Part shown: positions 51,458-58,752 of the stretch, piece after piece
Position numbering within the stretch: the first letter of the stretch is position 1
How the letters are laid out: each line of letters starts with the position of its first letter
Source of the DNA: Paenibacillus lutrae
GTDB taxonomy: Bacteria > Bacillota > Bacilli > Paenibacillales > NBRC-103111
NCBI RefSeq assembly: GCF_009757775.1
Contig: NZ_RHLK01000017.1
Location: forward strand, 1-64,000
DNA length: 64,000 nt
Reading direction: 5' to 3'
The notes under the pieces: model-generated
Database searches by the model: none
Seen by the model: only the letters and a program-made list of their open reading frames with translations
What the model was told of the DNA's origin: nothing
Program-made: the position numbers and the translations under genes

Positions 51458-52111
51458 ATGAGAATTGAAATCGAAGATATGAGTATAGAGATGAATATTG
51501 AATACGGTAATAGAACGAAGATAGCCATTCATATAGATTCGGTAGGTCTGCTGACAGTTAAAGTTCCCAATGATACAAGCCAAGACATCATTGTAAGCAC
51601 AGTGCAGCGTCACGGGAAACAGATTTTGAAGAAATTACAGAGTATGTCGGCGGCCAGGGAAACACCTAAACCGAGAGAATATCAGGATAAAGGAAAGTTT
51701 CTTTACTTAGGGAAAGAATATTTCCTGCATGAGCTGATCGGGACGGACGGGTTAAGTGAGGATGAACTTAAAAAAAATCTCAAGAAGTTTTATTTTACAA
51801 GCTGCAAGAACATCGTAGAGAAACAAATCAAACAGTACCAAGGGCTTCTGAAAGTGAAGCCTAAATCGATTGAGGTGATCGAGTCTAAGACCAAGTGGGG
51901 AAGCTGCAGTTCGGGTAAAAAGGTATGTTTTAATTACCGGCTGGCCATGGCTCCTATTGAAGTCATCAATTACGTGGTCATTCATGAGCTGTGCCATCTG
52001 ATTCATATGAATCATGATCGCTCATTTTGGAGACGCGTGGGAAGTATTATGCCTGATTATAAAGAGAAAGAAGCCTATTTAGCAAGGCACGGACAATTTA
52101 TGACACTTTAA
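51458..52111 (+). CDS. YgjP-like metallopeptidase (DUF45, M48-like)
   Basis: The protein (217 residues from ATG 51458) has the YgjP pattern: N-terminal strand region (NIEYGNRTKIAIHIDSVGLLTVKVPN), KTKWGSCSS, and the metal motif HELCHLIHMNH with His-Glu-x-x-His plus a third His. Its cellular role is unknown. Start choice: ATG 51458 follows GAGGACAGAT; a longer frame from 51398 has a weaker AGAGAG site. It is divergent from the GNAT gene with a short intergenic region, and ends at a strong bidirectional terminator. Confidence 0.85.
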   Translation: MRIEIEDMSIEMNIEYGNRTKIAIHIDSVGLLTVKVPNDTSQDIIVSTVQRHGKQILKKLQSMSAARETPKPREYQDKGKFLYLGKEYFLHELIGTDGLSEDELKKNLKKFYFTSCKNIVEKQIKQYQGLLKVKPKSIEVIESKTKWGSCSSGKKVCFNYRLAMAPIEVINYVVIHELCHLIHMNHDRSFWRRVGSIMPDYKEKEAYLARHGQFMTL

Positions 52112-52122
52112 ACTAGAATGGC

Positions 52123-52149
52123 AAAAAGAGGTCTGCGAGACCTCTTTTT
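52123..52149. terminator. Bidirectional terminator
   Basis: AAAAAGAGGTC and GACCTCTTTTT form a perfect 11-bp stem around TGCGA, with A and T runs at both sides, between convergent genes. Confidence 0.9.
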
Positions 52150-52177
52150 CATTTTGGATTAGGCTGTACATGCTCCT

Positions 52178-52585
52178 CTATCTGGTGATCGAATAGACCG
52201 TTCCACACAGTCTGCCTGTTATCCGGTAAACATCCCCCATGGAGACTGCATCAACAGGAGCATCCAGACAATTATTAACGTGAGATAAGGATAGGGGGAA
52301 AGGCCTTGTGCCTGCGGCGCCGTTGCCTATGTGAAGCAGGAAGTCTCTGTAACCGGGAGGCAGAACAATGCCGGCTTGCGATTCGAACTGATCCACTTGT
52401 TTCTTGGATAGTGTCGGATTCAGCACATAAGGACAATCGCCTTGGAAAAGTTCCCTGTACTTCTCCAGCATGGATGTAACTTTCGGAATAAATTCGTTTG
52501 TTGCAGGGGCTGGTCTTGTTGTAAAGAGTTGTGTGAGTTTAGCGAGTGATTTTTTTATGTCGAACACCCCATTGAAGAATTTCAT
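52178..52585 (-). CDS. SMI1/KNR4-type protein, probably C-terminally truncated
   Basis: The 135-residue protein has the SMI1/KNR4 (SUKH) start at about residue 58 (TLSKKQVDQFESQAGIVLPPGYRDFLLHIGNGAAG), a family that includes immunity proteins of polymorphic toxins. The domain normally continues for another 60-80 residues with strands and helices; here the residues after GNGAAGTRPFPLSL diverge and the frame stops soon after. I found no continuation in the 60 bases before the terminator. A weak RBS precedes the ATG. Either a divergent short form or a decaying gene. Confidence 0.65.
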   Translation of the reverse strand: MKFFNGVFDIKKSLAKLTQLFTTRPAPATNEFIPKVTSMLEKYRELFQGDCPYVLNPTLSKKQVDQFESQAGIVLPPGYRDFLLHIGNGAAGTRPFPLSLSHVNNCLDAPVDAVSMGDVYRITGRLCGTVYSITR

Positions 52586-52673
52586 TGTATGAGCATCTTA
52601 CCATATTCTTCCGAGCGGGGACGATGCCTTTTTCAAGAACGGAATGATCTAGTCACAAACTATTGCCTTTTCG

Positions 52674-52716
52674 TGTGATTGTAATCACTCAGAGCAAATT
52701 TGGGGGCCTCTATACT
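52674..52716 (+). promoter_or_regulatory. Flavohemoglobin promoter with FNR/CRP-type box
   Basis: TGTGATTGTAATCACT (52674-52689) fits TGTGA-N6-TCACA (last base T). TATACT at 52711-52716 is a possible -10, giving a start near 52723. The box centre would lie at -41.5, the position typical for class-II activation by Fnr-like proteins, and there is no recognisable -35. Confidence 0.78.
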
Positions 52717-52761
52717 TAATTTGTAGAGTCTATTCTGCTTGTCGAAAGGGGAAAACCAACC

Positions 52762-53982
52762 ATGCTAAGTGAAAAAACAATTGCCATTATAAAATCGACT
52801 GTGCCCGTATTAGAAATTCACGGGGAAGCCATTACTAGACGTTTTTATAAGCTTCTGTTTACTAATCATCCCGAACTGCTGAATGTGTTCAATCATGCCA
52901 ACCAACTGCAGGGCAGACAGCAGGCAGCCCTTGCCAATGCGGTATATGCCGCCGCTGTTCATATTGATCATTTAGAGGCCATTCTTCCTGCCGTTAAGCA
53001 AATTGCCCATAAACACCGCAGTCTGGGAATTAAACCGGAAAGTTATCCGATTGTCGGAGAGAACTTGCTTGCGGCTATTCAGGATGTTCTGGGTGATTCC
53101 GCTACGGAAGAAATTTTGCAAGCGTGGGGAGAGGCTTACGGAGTCATTGCGGCGGCTTTTATCGGCGTTGAGTCGGATCTTTATCAGGAATCCGCACAGC
53201 AAACCGGTGGATGGAGTGACTATCGTGCTTTTCTGATTGACCGGAAAGTGCAGGAAAGCGATGTAATTACGTCCTTCTATCTCGCTCCACAAGACGGGAA
53301 GGCGATTGCAAGCTTTGAACCCGGACAATACGTCAGTGTACGGATGAACATTCCCGGAGAACCTTACACACACATTCGGCAGTACAGTCTCTCTGATGCC
53401 CCCGGTAAACCTTACTATCGGATTTCTGTCAAAAGAGAGGATGGGCAGGGAACGGTTCCCGCCGGCAAACTATCGGTTTACTTACATGAAAAGATGCAGG
53501 AAGGAGACATAGTCTGGTTGTCTGCTCCGGCCGGTGACTTTACTCTTAAACAAAATGATGAAAGACCCGTCGTATTAATTAGCGGGGGTGTAGGACTGAC
53601 GCCGATGATAAGTATGCTGAATACACTCGTCGAATCAGAGTGCCCAAGGCACATCACGTTCATTCATGCGGCACAGAACGGTACTGTCCACGCCATGAAG
53701 GAACATGTAGACAGTCTTTGTAAAGCATATCCGATGTTGTCTGTACACTATTGTTATGAGAAGCCGACTAGTGAAGACATCGAATCAAGCACATTTGCCA
53801 AAGAAGGCTATATAGATTCCGCTTGGCTGAAAACAGTTATACCCACGACCGATGCAAACTTTTACTTCTGCGGACCGCAGCCTTTTATGAAAACCGTGCA
53901 TCATGCCCTTCGTTCCATGAATGTAGCGGCGTCGGATGCCCATTATGAATTTTTCGGTCCAGCCGGAAGTCTGGAGGATTGA
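52762..53982 (+). CDS. hmp: Flavohemoglobin (nitric oxide dioxygenase)
   Basis: The 406-residue protein has a globin domain (1-145) with Tyr29 (distal) and His85 (proximal heme ligand, in KHRSLGIKPE), followed by the FAD and NAD domains (RQYSLSD; LISGGVGLTPMISML; FYFCGPQPFM). It converts nitric oxide to nitrate, using NADH and oxygen. The ATG has GAAAGGGGAAAACC upstream. The start region carries an FNR/CRP-type box, and a Crp/Fnr-family gene lies convergent with a 40-base overlap at the 3' ends. Full-length for the family. Confidence 0.96.
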   Translation: MLSEKTIAIIKSTVPVLEIHGEAITRRFYKLLFTNHPELLNVFNHANQLQGRQQAALANAVYAAAVHIDHLEAILPAVKQIAHKHRSLGIKPESYPIVGENLLAAIQDVLGDSATEEILQAWGEAYGVIAAAFIGVESDLYQESAQQTGGWSDYRAFLIDRKVQESDVITSFYLAPQDGKAIASFEPGQYVSVRMNIPGEPYTHIRQYSLSDAPGKPYYRISVKREDGQGTVPAGKLSVYLHEKMQEGDIVWLSAPAGDFTLKQNDERPVVLISGGVGLTPMISMLNTLVESECPRHITFIHAAQNGTVHAMKEHVDSLCKAYPMLSVHYCYEKPTSEDIESSTFAKEGYIDSAWLKTVIPTTDANFYFCGPQPFMKTVHHALRSMNVAASDAHYEFFGPAGSLED

Positions 53983-54470
53983 GAACGAAGAATCCGGTTT
54001 ACGGTTTCACGCCGGAGGCCGATTAACTGGCCGATCTCATCTTGGGTGAGCACATCGGTCAATACAGCGGGGAAGATCAGTTTCTCAAGCCATTGCTGCA
54101 GCTTCATTATTTTGTCCAAGGGAGTAATTTGCGTTAACTGGTCGATCCGCTGCTGCATCATACGCAGCTTGTCCTGCAGCAGAAGAGCAATTTCCCGGGA
54201 CTTCGCCGGGTCCTGAGCTACCGCCTGGTACCACTCATTAGGAGAGATAACATCGATCTCGCAGGTTACCAGGGCGATGGCGGTTCCATGATAAGCATTT
54301 GGACTTACGAGAGAGTGATGGGGAATGATTTCGTCAGCGACAATTATATTCATAAGAAAGGGACTTCCATCTTCGTGAACCCGGACAATTTTAAGTAAAC
54401 CTTTCCTGACCTGATAGAGCGGTCCGCTTTCTCCTTGGCGGAACAAAGTTTCGCCCTTATGCAACAACAT
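53943..54470 (-). CDS. Crp/Fnr-family regulator without Fnr cysteines
   Basis: From ATG 54470 (GGGGTG 6 bases upstream) the 175-residue protein has a short cyclic-nucleotide-type beta-roll (GETLFRQGESGPLYQVRKGLLKIVRVHEDG) and the C-terminal Crp helix-turn-helix (LTQDEIGQLIGLRRETVNRILR). The recognition helix E-T-V-N-R agrees with TGTGA half sites. It has one Cys (VTCEID) and lacks the Cys clusters of iron-sulfur Fnr proteins, so it probably senses NO or redox by another way. It is shorter than usual (about 220-240), and its last 13 residues are antisense to hmp. It is the probable regulator of the hmp promoter. Confidence 0.85.
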   Translation of the reverse strand: MLLHKGETLFRQGESGPLYQVRKGLLKIVRVHEDGSPFLMNIIVADEIIPHHSLVSPNAYHGTAIALVTCEIDVISPNEWYQAVAQDPAKSREIALLLQDKLRMMQQRIDQLTQITPLDKIMKLQQWLEKLIFPAVLTDVLTQDEIGQLIGLRRETVNRILRSQSSRLPAGPKNS

Positions 54471-54515
54471 GGTTAACACCCCGGTTGAATGGTTTTTTCT
54501 GAAAAATTAATCGCA

Positions 54516-54528
54516 ACACTGGCAGTGT
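54516..54528. promoter_or_regulatory. Palindrome ACACTG-G-CAGTGT
   Basis: A perfect 6+6 inverted repeat with one central base, 46 bases upstream of the Crp/Fnr gene. It could be an operator for autoregulation; its sequence is unlike the TGTGA-type box of hmp. Confidence 0.4.
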
Positions 54529-54545
54529 AATCGTATCAAATGAAG

Positions 54546-54598
54546 GACGGGGAAGCAATTTGCAGGAAGACAACCTGCCTATTGCTTCCCCGTTCTTT
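54546..54598. terminator. Orphan long hairpin with T tract
   Basis: ACGGGGAAGCAAT and ATTGCTTCCCCGT form a 13-bp stem with an inner GCAGG/CCTGC stem, then TCTTTTGAATTTT. No plus-strand gene ends just before it; the preceding gene is on the minus strand. It may end a small RNA or an antisense transcript, or be a leader hairpin. Confidence 0.6.
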
Positions 54599-54647
54599 TG
54601 AATTTTATATGGGTTAGGGAGAGGTGTATGTTTTTGTTTAAAAGACG

Positions 54648-54693
54648 TGAAATAAAATATTATACTTTTAAAAAAATATGAAATATTATTTCA
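54648..54693. promoter_or_regulatory. Paired palindromic operators (TGAAATATTATTTCA)
   Basis: TGAAATATTATTTCA (54679-54693) is a perfect palindrome, and a degenerate copy, TGAAATAAAATATTA, starts 31 bp upstream at 54648. The same motif with the same 31-bp offset is in front of the 36.7-kb operon. A -10 TATAAT follows at 54711-54716. Confidence 0.65.
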
Positions 54694-54710
54694 TTTTTTT
54701 AATTATGGCG

Positions 54711-54760
54711 TATAATAAGAAGAGGTCGTTTTTATAAAAGCTAGATTGTAATCGTTTTCA
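54711..54760 (+). promoter_or_regulatory. -10 element and cre site upstream of the GNAT/deacetylase genes
   Basis: TATAAT (54711-54716) would start RNA near 54723. TGTAATCGTTTTCA (54747-54760) fits the broader cre form TGWNANCGNTNWCA and lies at about +25, where CcpA could act as a roadblock. The -35 is hard to see because the palindromic operator occupies that region. Confidence 0.65.
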
Positions 54761-54792
54761 AAACCAACTAATGACAAGCGGGGTGACCTGAA

Positions 54793-55746
54793 ATGAACAC
54801 GATTGAATACCGGCATTACTTGCCGGGCGACGAGCAGGAACTTGTATCTCTTTGGAATGTATGCCTGAGTCAAGACCCGATTACCGAGGTGCGTTTTCGC
54901 AAGCTGGTGCTGCTTGACCCTAACTTTGATCCGCAGGGAATGCGGATTGCGGCTATAGGCGAGACCATAGTGGGCTGCTTCTACGCGATCCGGAGATTGC
55001 TTCCAATGATAGGCACAGAACTGGAGCCGGACAAAGGCTGGATTCCTTTCTTCTTCGTCCATCCTGAGTTTCACAGGCAAGGAATAGCTGCGCGGTTATT
55101 GGCGGATGCGGAAGATTTCCTCCGGCAGCATAACCGGGAGAAGATATACTTCTCAGCTTATGCACCCAACTATATTGTGCCGGGAATCGATCCGGACGCC
55201 TATGCGTCAGGTGCAGCTTTTCTCCAAAAGTCCGCATTCGGACGCTTATATACCGCTGTTGCGATGGACTATTCGCTTGTGGGCTTCGAATATCCCGAGG
55301 AAATACGCAGCCTCAAGCAGCAGCGCATCAGCGAAGGGTATTCCTTCTCGGTGCTGACAGATCGCGATCTCGTTGAGCTGATCGAATTTACAACGAAAGA
55401 ATTTAATCCCGATTGGGGACGCGCAATCCGTGAGGGACTCCTTCAGAGCTTAAGCATGTCTCAGATTCTGATAGCCAGACAGAATGATAAAATGGTAGGT
55501 TTCTGCCTGCACGGTGCTTATGAGGGTGTCCGTGAACGCTTTGGTCCGTTTGGGGTCGATGAGAGCCAGCGCGGTAAAGGCATCGGCAAGATTCTCTTGT
55601 ACGATTGTCTTCATAACATGAGGGCTCAGGGGCTGCACGGAGCCTGGTTTCTGTGGACCGGAGAGCAAAGTCCGGCGGGACAATTGTACAAGAAAGTCGG
55701 ATTCAGCGTGACGCGCCGTTTTGATGTCGTCTGCAAGACACTGTAA
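54793..55746 (+). CDS. Tandem GNAT acetyltransferase (mycothiol-synthase-like layout)
   Basis: The 317-residue protein has two GNAT domains. The first (1-155) has FFFVHPEFHRQGIAARLLADAEDFL; the second (about 175-317) has FGPFGVDESQRGKGIGKILLYDCL and ends WFLWTGEQSPAGQLYKKVGFSV. Both acetyl-CoA loops are well formed. The layout resembles MshD-type enzymes and tandem GNATs that acetylate amino sugars. The ATG has GGGGTGACC upstream. It is the first gene downstream of a cre site and shared palindromes, 65 bases ahead of a PIG-L type deacetylase, which suggests amino-sugar metabolism. Confidence 0.88.
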   Translation: MNTIEYRHYLPGDEQELVSLWNVCLSQDPITEVRFRKLVLLDPNFDPQGMRIAAIGETIVGCFYAIRRLLPMIGTELEPDKGWIPFFFVHPEFHRQGIAARLLADAEDFLRQHNREKIYFSAYAPNYIVPGIDPDAYASGAAFLQKSAFGRLYTAVAMDYSLVGFEYPEEIRSLKQQRISEGYSFSVLTDRDLVELIEFTTKEFNPDWGRAIREGLLQSLSMSQILIARQNDKMVGFCLHGAYEGVRERFGPFGVDESQRGKGIGKILLYDCLHNMRAQGLHGAWFLWTGEQSPAGQLYKKVGFSVTRRFDVVCKTL

Positions 55747-55811
55747 GGGCATACATTCGAATGCACGAATCCTAACCATCCTAAATGAAGCTGAGACAGG
55801 AGAGAACAACT

Positions 55812-56522
55812 ATGAATGATACCAATCAGAAACAGCATATTCTGGCAATCGGGGCACACGCAGGAGATCAGGAGCTGACAGCCGGGGCCGTTCTGGCCAA
55901 GTACGTGATGAATGGACATAAGGCGACACTTCTTCATCTGACACCCGGGGAAAAAGGTCACAAAATGCTGTCCGCAGAAGATTATGCAAAGCAAAAAATC
56001 GAAGAAGCGCACAAATTCGGAGATACGATCGGAGCCGATGTCCGCTTCCTGGATTACAAAGATGCAGAACTGCCGCTCGACGAAACCGTCAAATATCAGG
56101 TTGCGGATATTATCCGGGAGCTGAAACCGAGTATCGTCATTACCCACTGGTCGAGAAGCATGCATAAAGACCACGAGAATACGCATCACATTGTACAGGA
56201 TGCCCGCCTGTACGCAGCGTTAGAGGCTATCAAACGCGATCTGCCGAACCACCGGATTAAGCAGCTGTACTATTCCGAGAACTGGGAAGACATGTACGGA
56301 TTTAATCCGGAGGTCTTCATTGATATACCGGAGGATGCTTTTGAGAAATGGATCGCCGGTCTGAACTGCTACGCATTCGCCAGAGGCGAGACCGGATTCC
56401 CGTATATCGATTACTACAAAGCGCTTACGGTTGTTCGCGGAGTGGTCAACGGGTTCAAACGCGCTCAGGCGTTTGCGGTAGGCCCGGCGGGCGTGCATCA
56501 GCGCCTGCAATATTTTAACTAA
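55812..56522 (+). CDS. PIG-L/LmbE-family deacetylase
   Basis: The 236-residue protein has the PIG-L start IGAHAGDQELTAGAVLAKY (a variant of AHPDDE), and HWSRSMHKDHENTHHIVQDA near 120, giving the zinc-binding His residues. The family deacetylates N-acetylglucosaminyl compounds such as the bacillithiol precursor or other N-acetyl sugars. ATG 55812 has CAGGAGAG upstream. The middle Asp of the first metal motif is shifted (AHAGDQE), so it is a divergent member, related to the LmbE-like deacetylases beside sugar transporters. Located in the same direction as the GNAT gene. Confidence 0.88.
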   Translation: MNDTNQKQHILAIGAHAGDQELTAGAVLAKYVMNGHKATLLHLTPGEKGHKMLSAEDYAKQKIEEAHKFGDTIGADVRFLDYKDAELPLDETVKYQVADIIRELKPSIVITHWSRSMHKDHENTHHIVQDARLYAALEAIKRDLPNHRIKQLYYSENWEDMYGFNPEVFIDIPEDAFEKWIAGLNCYAFARGETGFPYIDYYKALTVVRGVVNGFKRAQAFAVGPAGVHQRLQYFN

Positions 56523-56594
56523 CAGGCCATCTCATCTGCTAACCGCTGACTAGAGCCCTGTGGCACAGAAGACATAGAGTGTCCTGCGCTAACC

Positions 56595-56625
56595 AAGACC
56601 AGCTTGACAACTGGTCTTCTTTCTC
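56595..56625 (+). terminator. Rho-independent terminator
   Basis: AAGACCAG and CTGGTCTT form an 8-bp stem around CTTGACAA followed by CTTTCT. It lies about 75 bases after the deacetylase and separates it from the serine hydrolase gene. Confidence 0.7.
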
Positions 56626-56689
56626 ATACGATCTGAGCTGCTGGTGTGTGATAGTGGTGTGTAATAGACAACAGAAGGAGTTGACGACC

Positions 56690-57802
56690 GTGGAATTGGA
56701 TATGCTTTGCACCAGGATGAATCTTGACCCGGTACGTATTCGCTGCGCGCTTCAATTGTTAGACAAAGAAGTGGAAGAAGGCAATATACCGGGGGCCGTT
56801 GTAGCGATAGGCAGGCAGGGACAATTGCTGGAATACGTGACCGGGAAGGCCATGGATAATAAGGTCAGCAAACACGGTGATTTGCCGGCTGCTGCACATA
56901 CCTTATACGATACGGCTTCCCTCACGAAAGTTGTGGTTACGCTTCCACTGATCCTTTTTCTCCTGGAAGAAGGAAAGTTGCGGTTGGATGACAAGCTGAG
57001 CCTGTTCTTTGACGAATTCAAAGAAGGGGTCAAAGCGGATATAAACGTGCGGCACCTGTTGACCCATACGGCGGGTTTCGTTTCGGCTCCGGATTTGTAC
57101 TCGCACGGATGGACGCGGGAGGAGATCATTCAATTTGTGCTCCGGCAGCAGCCGGTCACAGCTCCGGGTTCGAAGGTCGAATACAGTGATCTCGGATATA
57201 TTATCCTCGGTCAACTCATCGAGCTGTTATTCGGGGAGCCGCTTGAACAGCTCGCTTACTCCCGGATATTCGCGCCTCTGGGTATGACGGATTCGATGTT
57301 CTGTCCTCCGGCGGAGATTCGGGATCGTGCTGCGGCCACCGAACATTATGCTAACGAGGATGAGCCGCGCTGGGGCGTTGTGCATGATGAGAATGCTTAT
57401 GCGATGGGCGGAATCGGAGGGCATGCCGGGTTATTCTCAACAGCCCGAGATCTTCACCGCTACGCACAGTTATGGCTGGAGGACGGAGTTCTTAACGGGC
57501 ACAGGCTGCTTTCCCAAGCTTCGTTAAGGGCCTCCGTCTATAATTTAACTCCAGGCACCCCAGGTGGCAGCAGAGGACTCGGCTGGGCACTAAAAGGAGA
57601 TAAGTTGGATGCTTCCGGGGATCTTCTTTCTGCGGCAACTTATGGCCATACCGGTTATACGGGTACCAGCCTCTATGTCGATCCCGAATCCAAACTGACC
57701 ATCGTGCTGCTGACGAACCGGGTTCATTACGGCAGAACCAAATCCGTTGTCCGTCTTCGTGCTTTGTTACATAATTGTATAGCTAGTGCCGTATTGGACT
57801 AA
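56690..57802 (+). CDS. Serine hydrolase, class C beta-lactamase family
   Basis: From GTG 56690 (AAGGAG at 9-10 bases) the 370-residue protein has the catalytic SLTK (Ser77, Lys80) in TLYDTASLTKVV, a YSD motif (Tyr165) in place of YSN, and HTGYTGT in place of KTG. It has no signal peptide, so it is cytoplasmic and more likely an esterase or peptidase than a resistance enzyme. The family includes the YbbE/AmlC-type enzymes found in muropeptide recycling loci. It faces the sugar ABC transporter operon, sharing a terminator with it. Confidence 0.88.
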   Translation: MELDMLCTRMNLDPVRIRCALQLLDKEVEEGNIPGAVVAIGRQGQLLEYVTGKAMDNKVSKHGDLPAAAHTLYDTASLTKVVVTLPLILFLLEEGKLRLDDKLSLFFDEFKEGVKADINVRHLLTHTAGFVSAPDLYSHGWTREEIIQFVLRQQPVTAPGSKVEYSDLGYIILGQLIELLFGEPLEQLAYSRIFAPLGMTDSMFCPPAEIRDRAAATEHYANEDEPRWGVVHDENAYAMGGIGGHAGLFSTARDLHRYAQLWLEDGVLNGHRLLSQASLRASVYNLTPGTPGGSRGLGWALKGDKLDASGDLLSAATYGHTGYTGTSLYVDPESKLTIVLLTNRVHYGRTKSVVRLRALLHNCIASAVLD

Positions 57803-57828
57803 CGGTTCAAAAAGTTGCAGGTTTACAA

Positions 57829-57876
57829 ATAAAACAAACTCCTGACAGGTTGTTCTGCGTCAGGAGTTTGTTTTAT
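57829..57876. terminator. Bidirectional terminator
   Basis: AAAACAAACTCCTGAC pairs with GTCAGGAGTTTGTTTT around AGGTTGTTCTGC, with A/T runs at both sides. It separates the serine hydrolase gene from the convergent ABC transporter operon. Confidence 0.9.
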
Positions 57877-57900
57877 TACGTGTAAGGTGTGCCAATCTAA

Positions 57901-58740
57901 TTATCCTTTGGTGCCGGTCATCGCAATCCCTTCAATAAAGTAGCGCTGGAAGAAGATGAACATGAGAATCATCGGCAGGGTAGCCAGAAGTGCGCCGGCC
58001 ATGAGAAGCGGATAGTCGGTGCCGTACTGGCCTTGGAACGTGGCGATCCCCACGGGCAGCACCCGCATGCTGTCCGAACTGGTCATAATCAGAGGAAAGA
58101 AGAAATCGTTCCACGCCGCAAGAATCGTAAAGATGGCCAGTGCGACTAAAGCCGGCTTGGAGAGCGGCAGATAAATCCGCCAGTAGATGCCGAATAAGCT
58201 GCAGCCGTCGATTTTGGCCGCTTCATCCAAATCTTTGGGCAGTCCCATAAAGAACTGCCGCAGCAGGAAAGTGCCGAATGCGCTGAAAATCCCCGGGACG
58301 ATCAGGGCATAGAAGGTATCCAGCCATCTGAACTGCTGCATCAGAATGAAGTTAGGTATGAGCACGACCTGCGAAGGGACCATGAGTACGCTCAGAATGG
58401 CAAAGAACAGGATGTTCTTACCCGGAAAGCGAAGACGGGCGAAAGCAAAAGCTGCCAGGGAGCACAAGATCAGTTGGCCTATGGTCCGGCCGGCGGTCAC
58501 AAAGATAGAGTTCAGGTAGTACCGCCCGAAGTTATTTTTACTCCACACTTTGGTGAAGTTTTCAAACTGCCATGTGCCGGGAAATATTTCTGGTGGAACT
58601 TTTAAAGATTCCGGCAGTGTTTTGAATGAAGTCAGCACCATCCATAAGAATGGGAGAATCATAACCGCGGACCCTAGAAGAAGCAGAATATGAACAGCCG
58701 CATGGCCGGATTTTACTTTTACACGGGTAGTAGGGGTCAC
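57901..58740 (-). CDS. CUT1 sugar ABC transporter permease (MalG type)
   Basis: The 279-residue permease starts at GTG 58740 with AAGGAGG upstream. It has a first helix (AAVHILLLLGSAVMILPFLWMVLTSF), six predicted helices in total, and the EAA loop LDEAAKIDGCSLFGIYWRIYLPLSKP. The C-terminus QRYFIEGIAMTGTKG is typical. It is the third gene of the minus-strand operon receptor-permease-permease. No ATPase is encoded in the operon. Confidence 0.92.
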   Translation of the reverse strand: MTPTTRVKVKSGHAAVHILLLLGSAVMILPFLWMVLTSFKTLPESLKVPPEIFPGTWQFENFTKVWSKNNFGRYYLNSIFVTAGRTIGQLILCSLAAFAFARLRFPGKNILFFAILSVLMVPSQVVLIPNFILMQQFRWLDTFYALIVPGIFSAFGTFLLRQFFMGLPKDLDEAAKIDGCSLFGIYWRIYLPLSKPALVALAIFTILAAWNDFFFPLIMTSSDSMRVLPVGIATFQGQYGTDYPLLMAGALLATLPMILMFIFFQRYFIEGIAMTGTKG

Positions 58741-58752
58741 AGGTATACCTCC

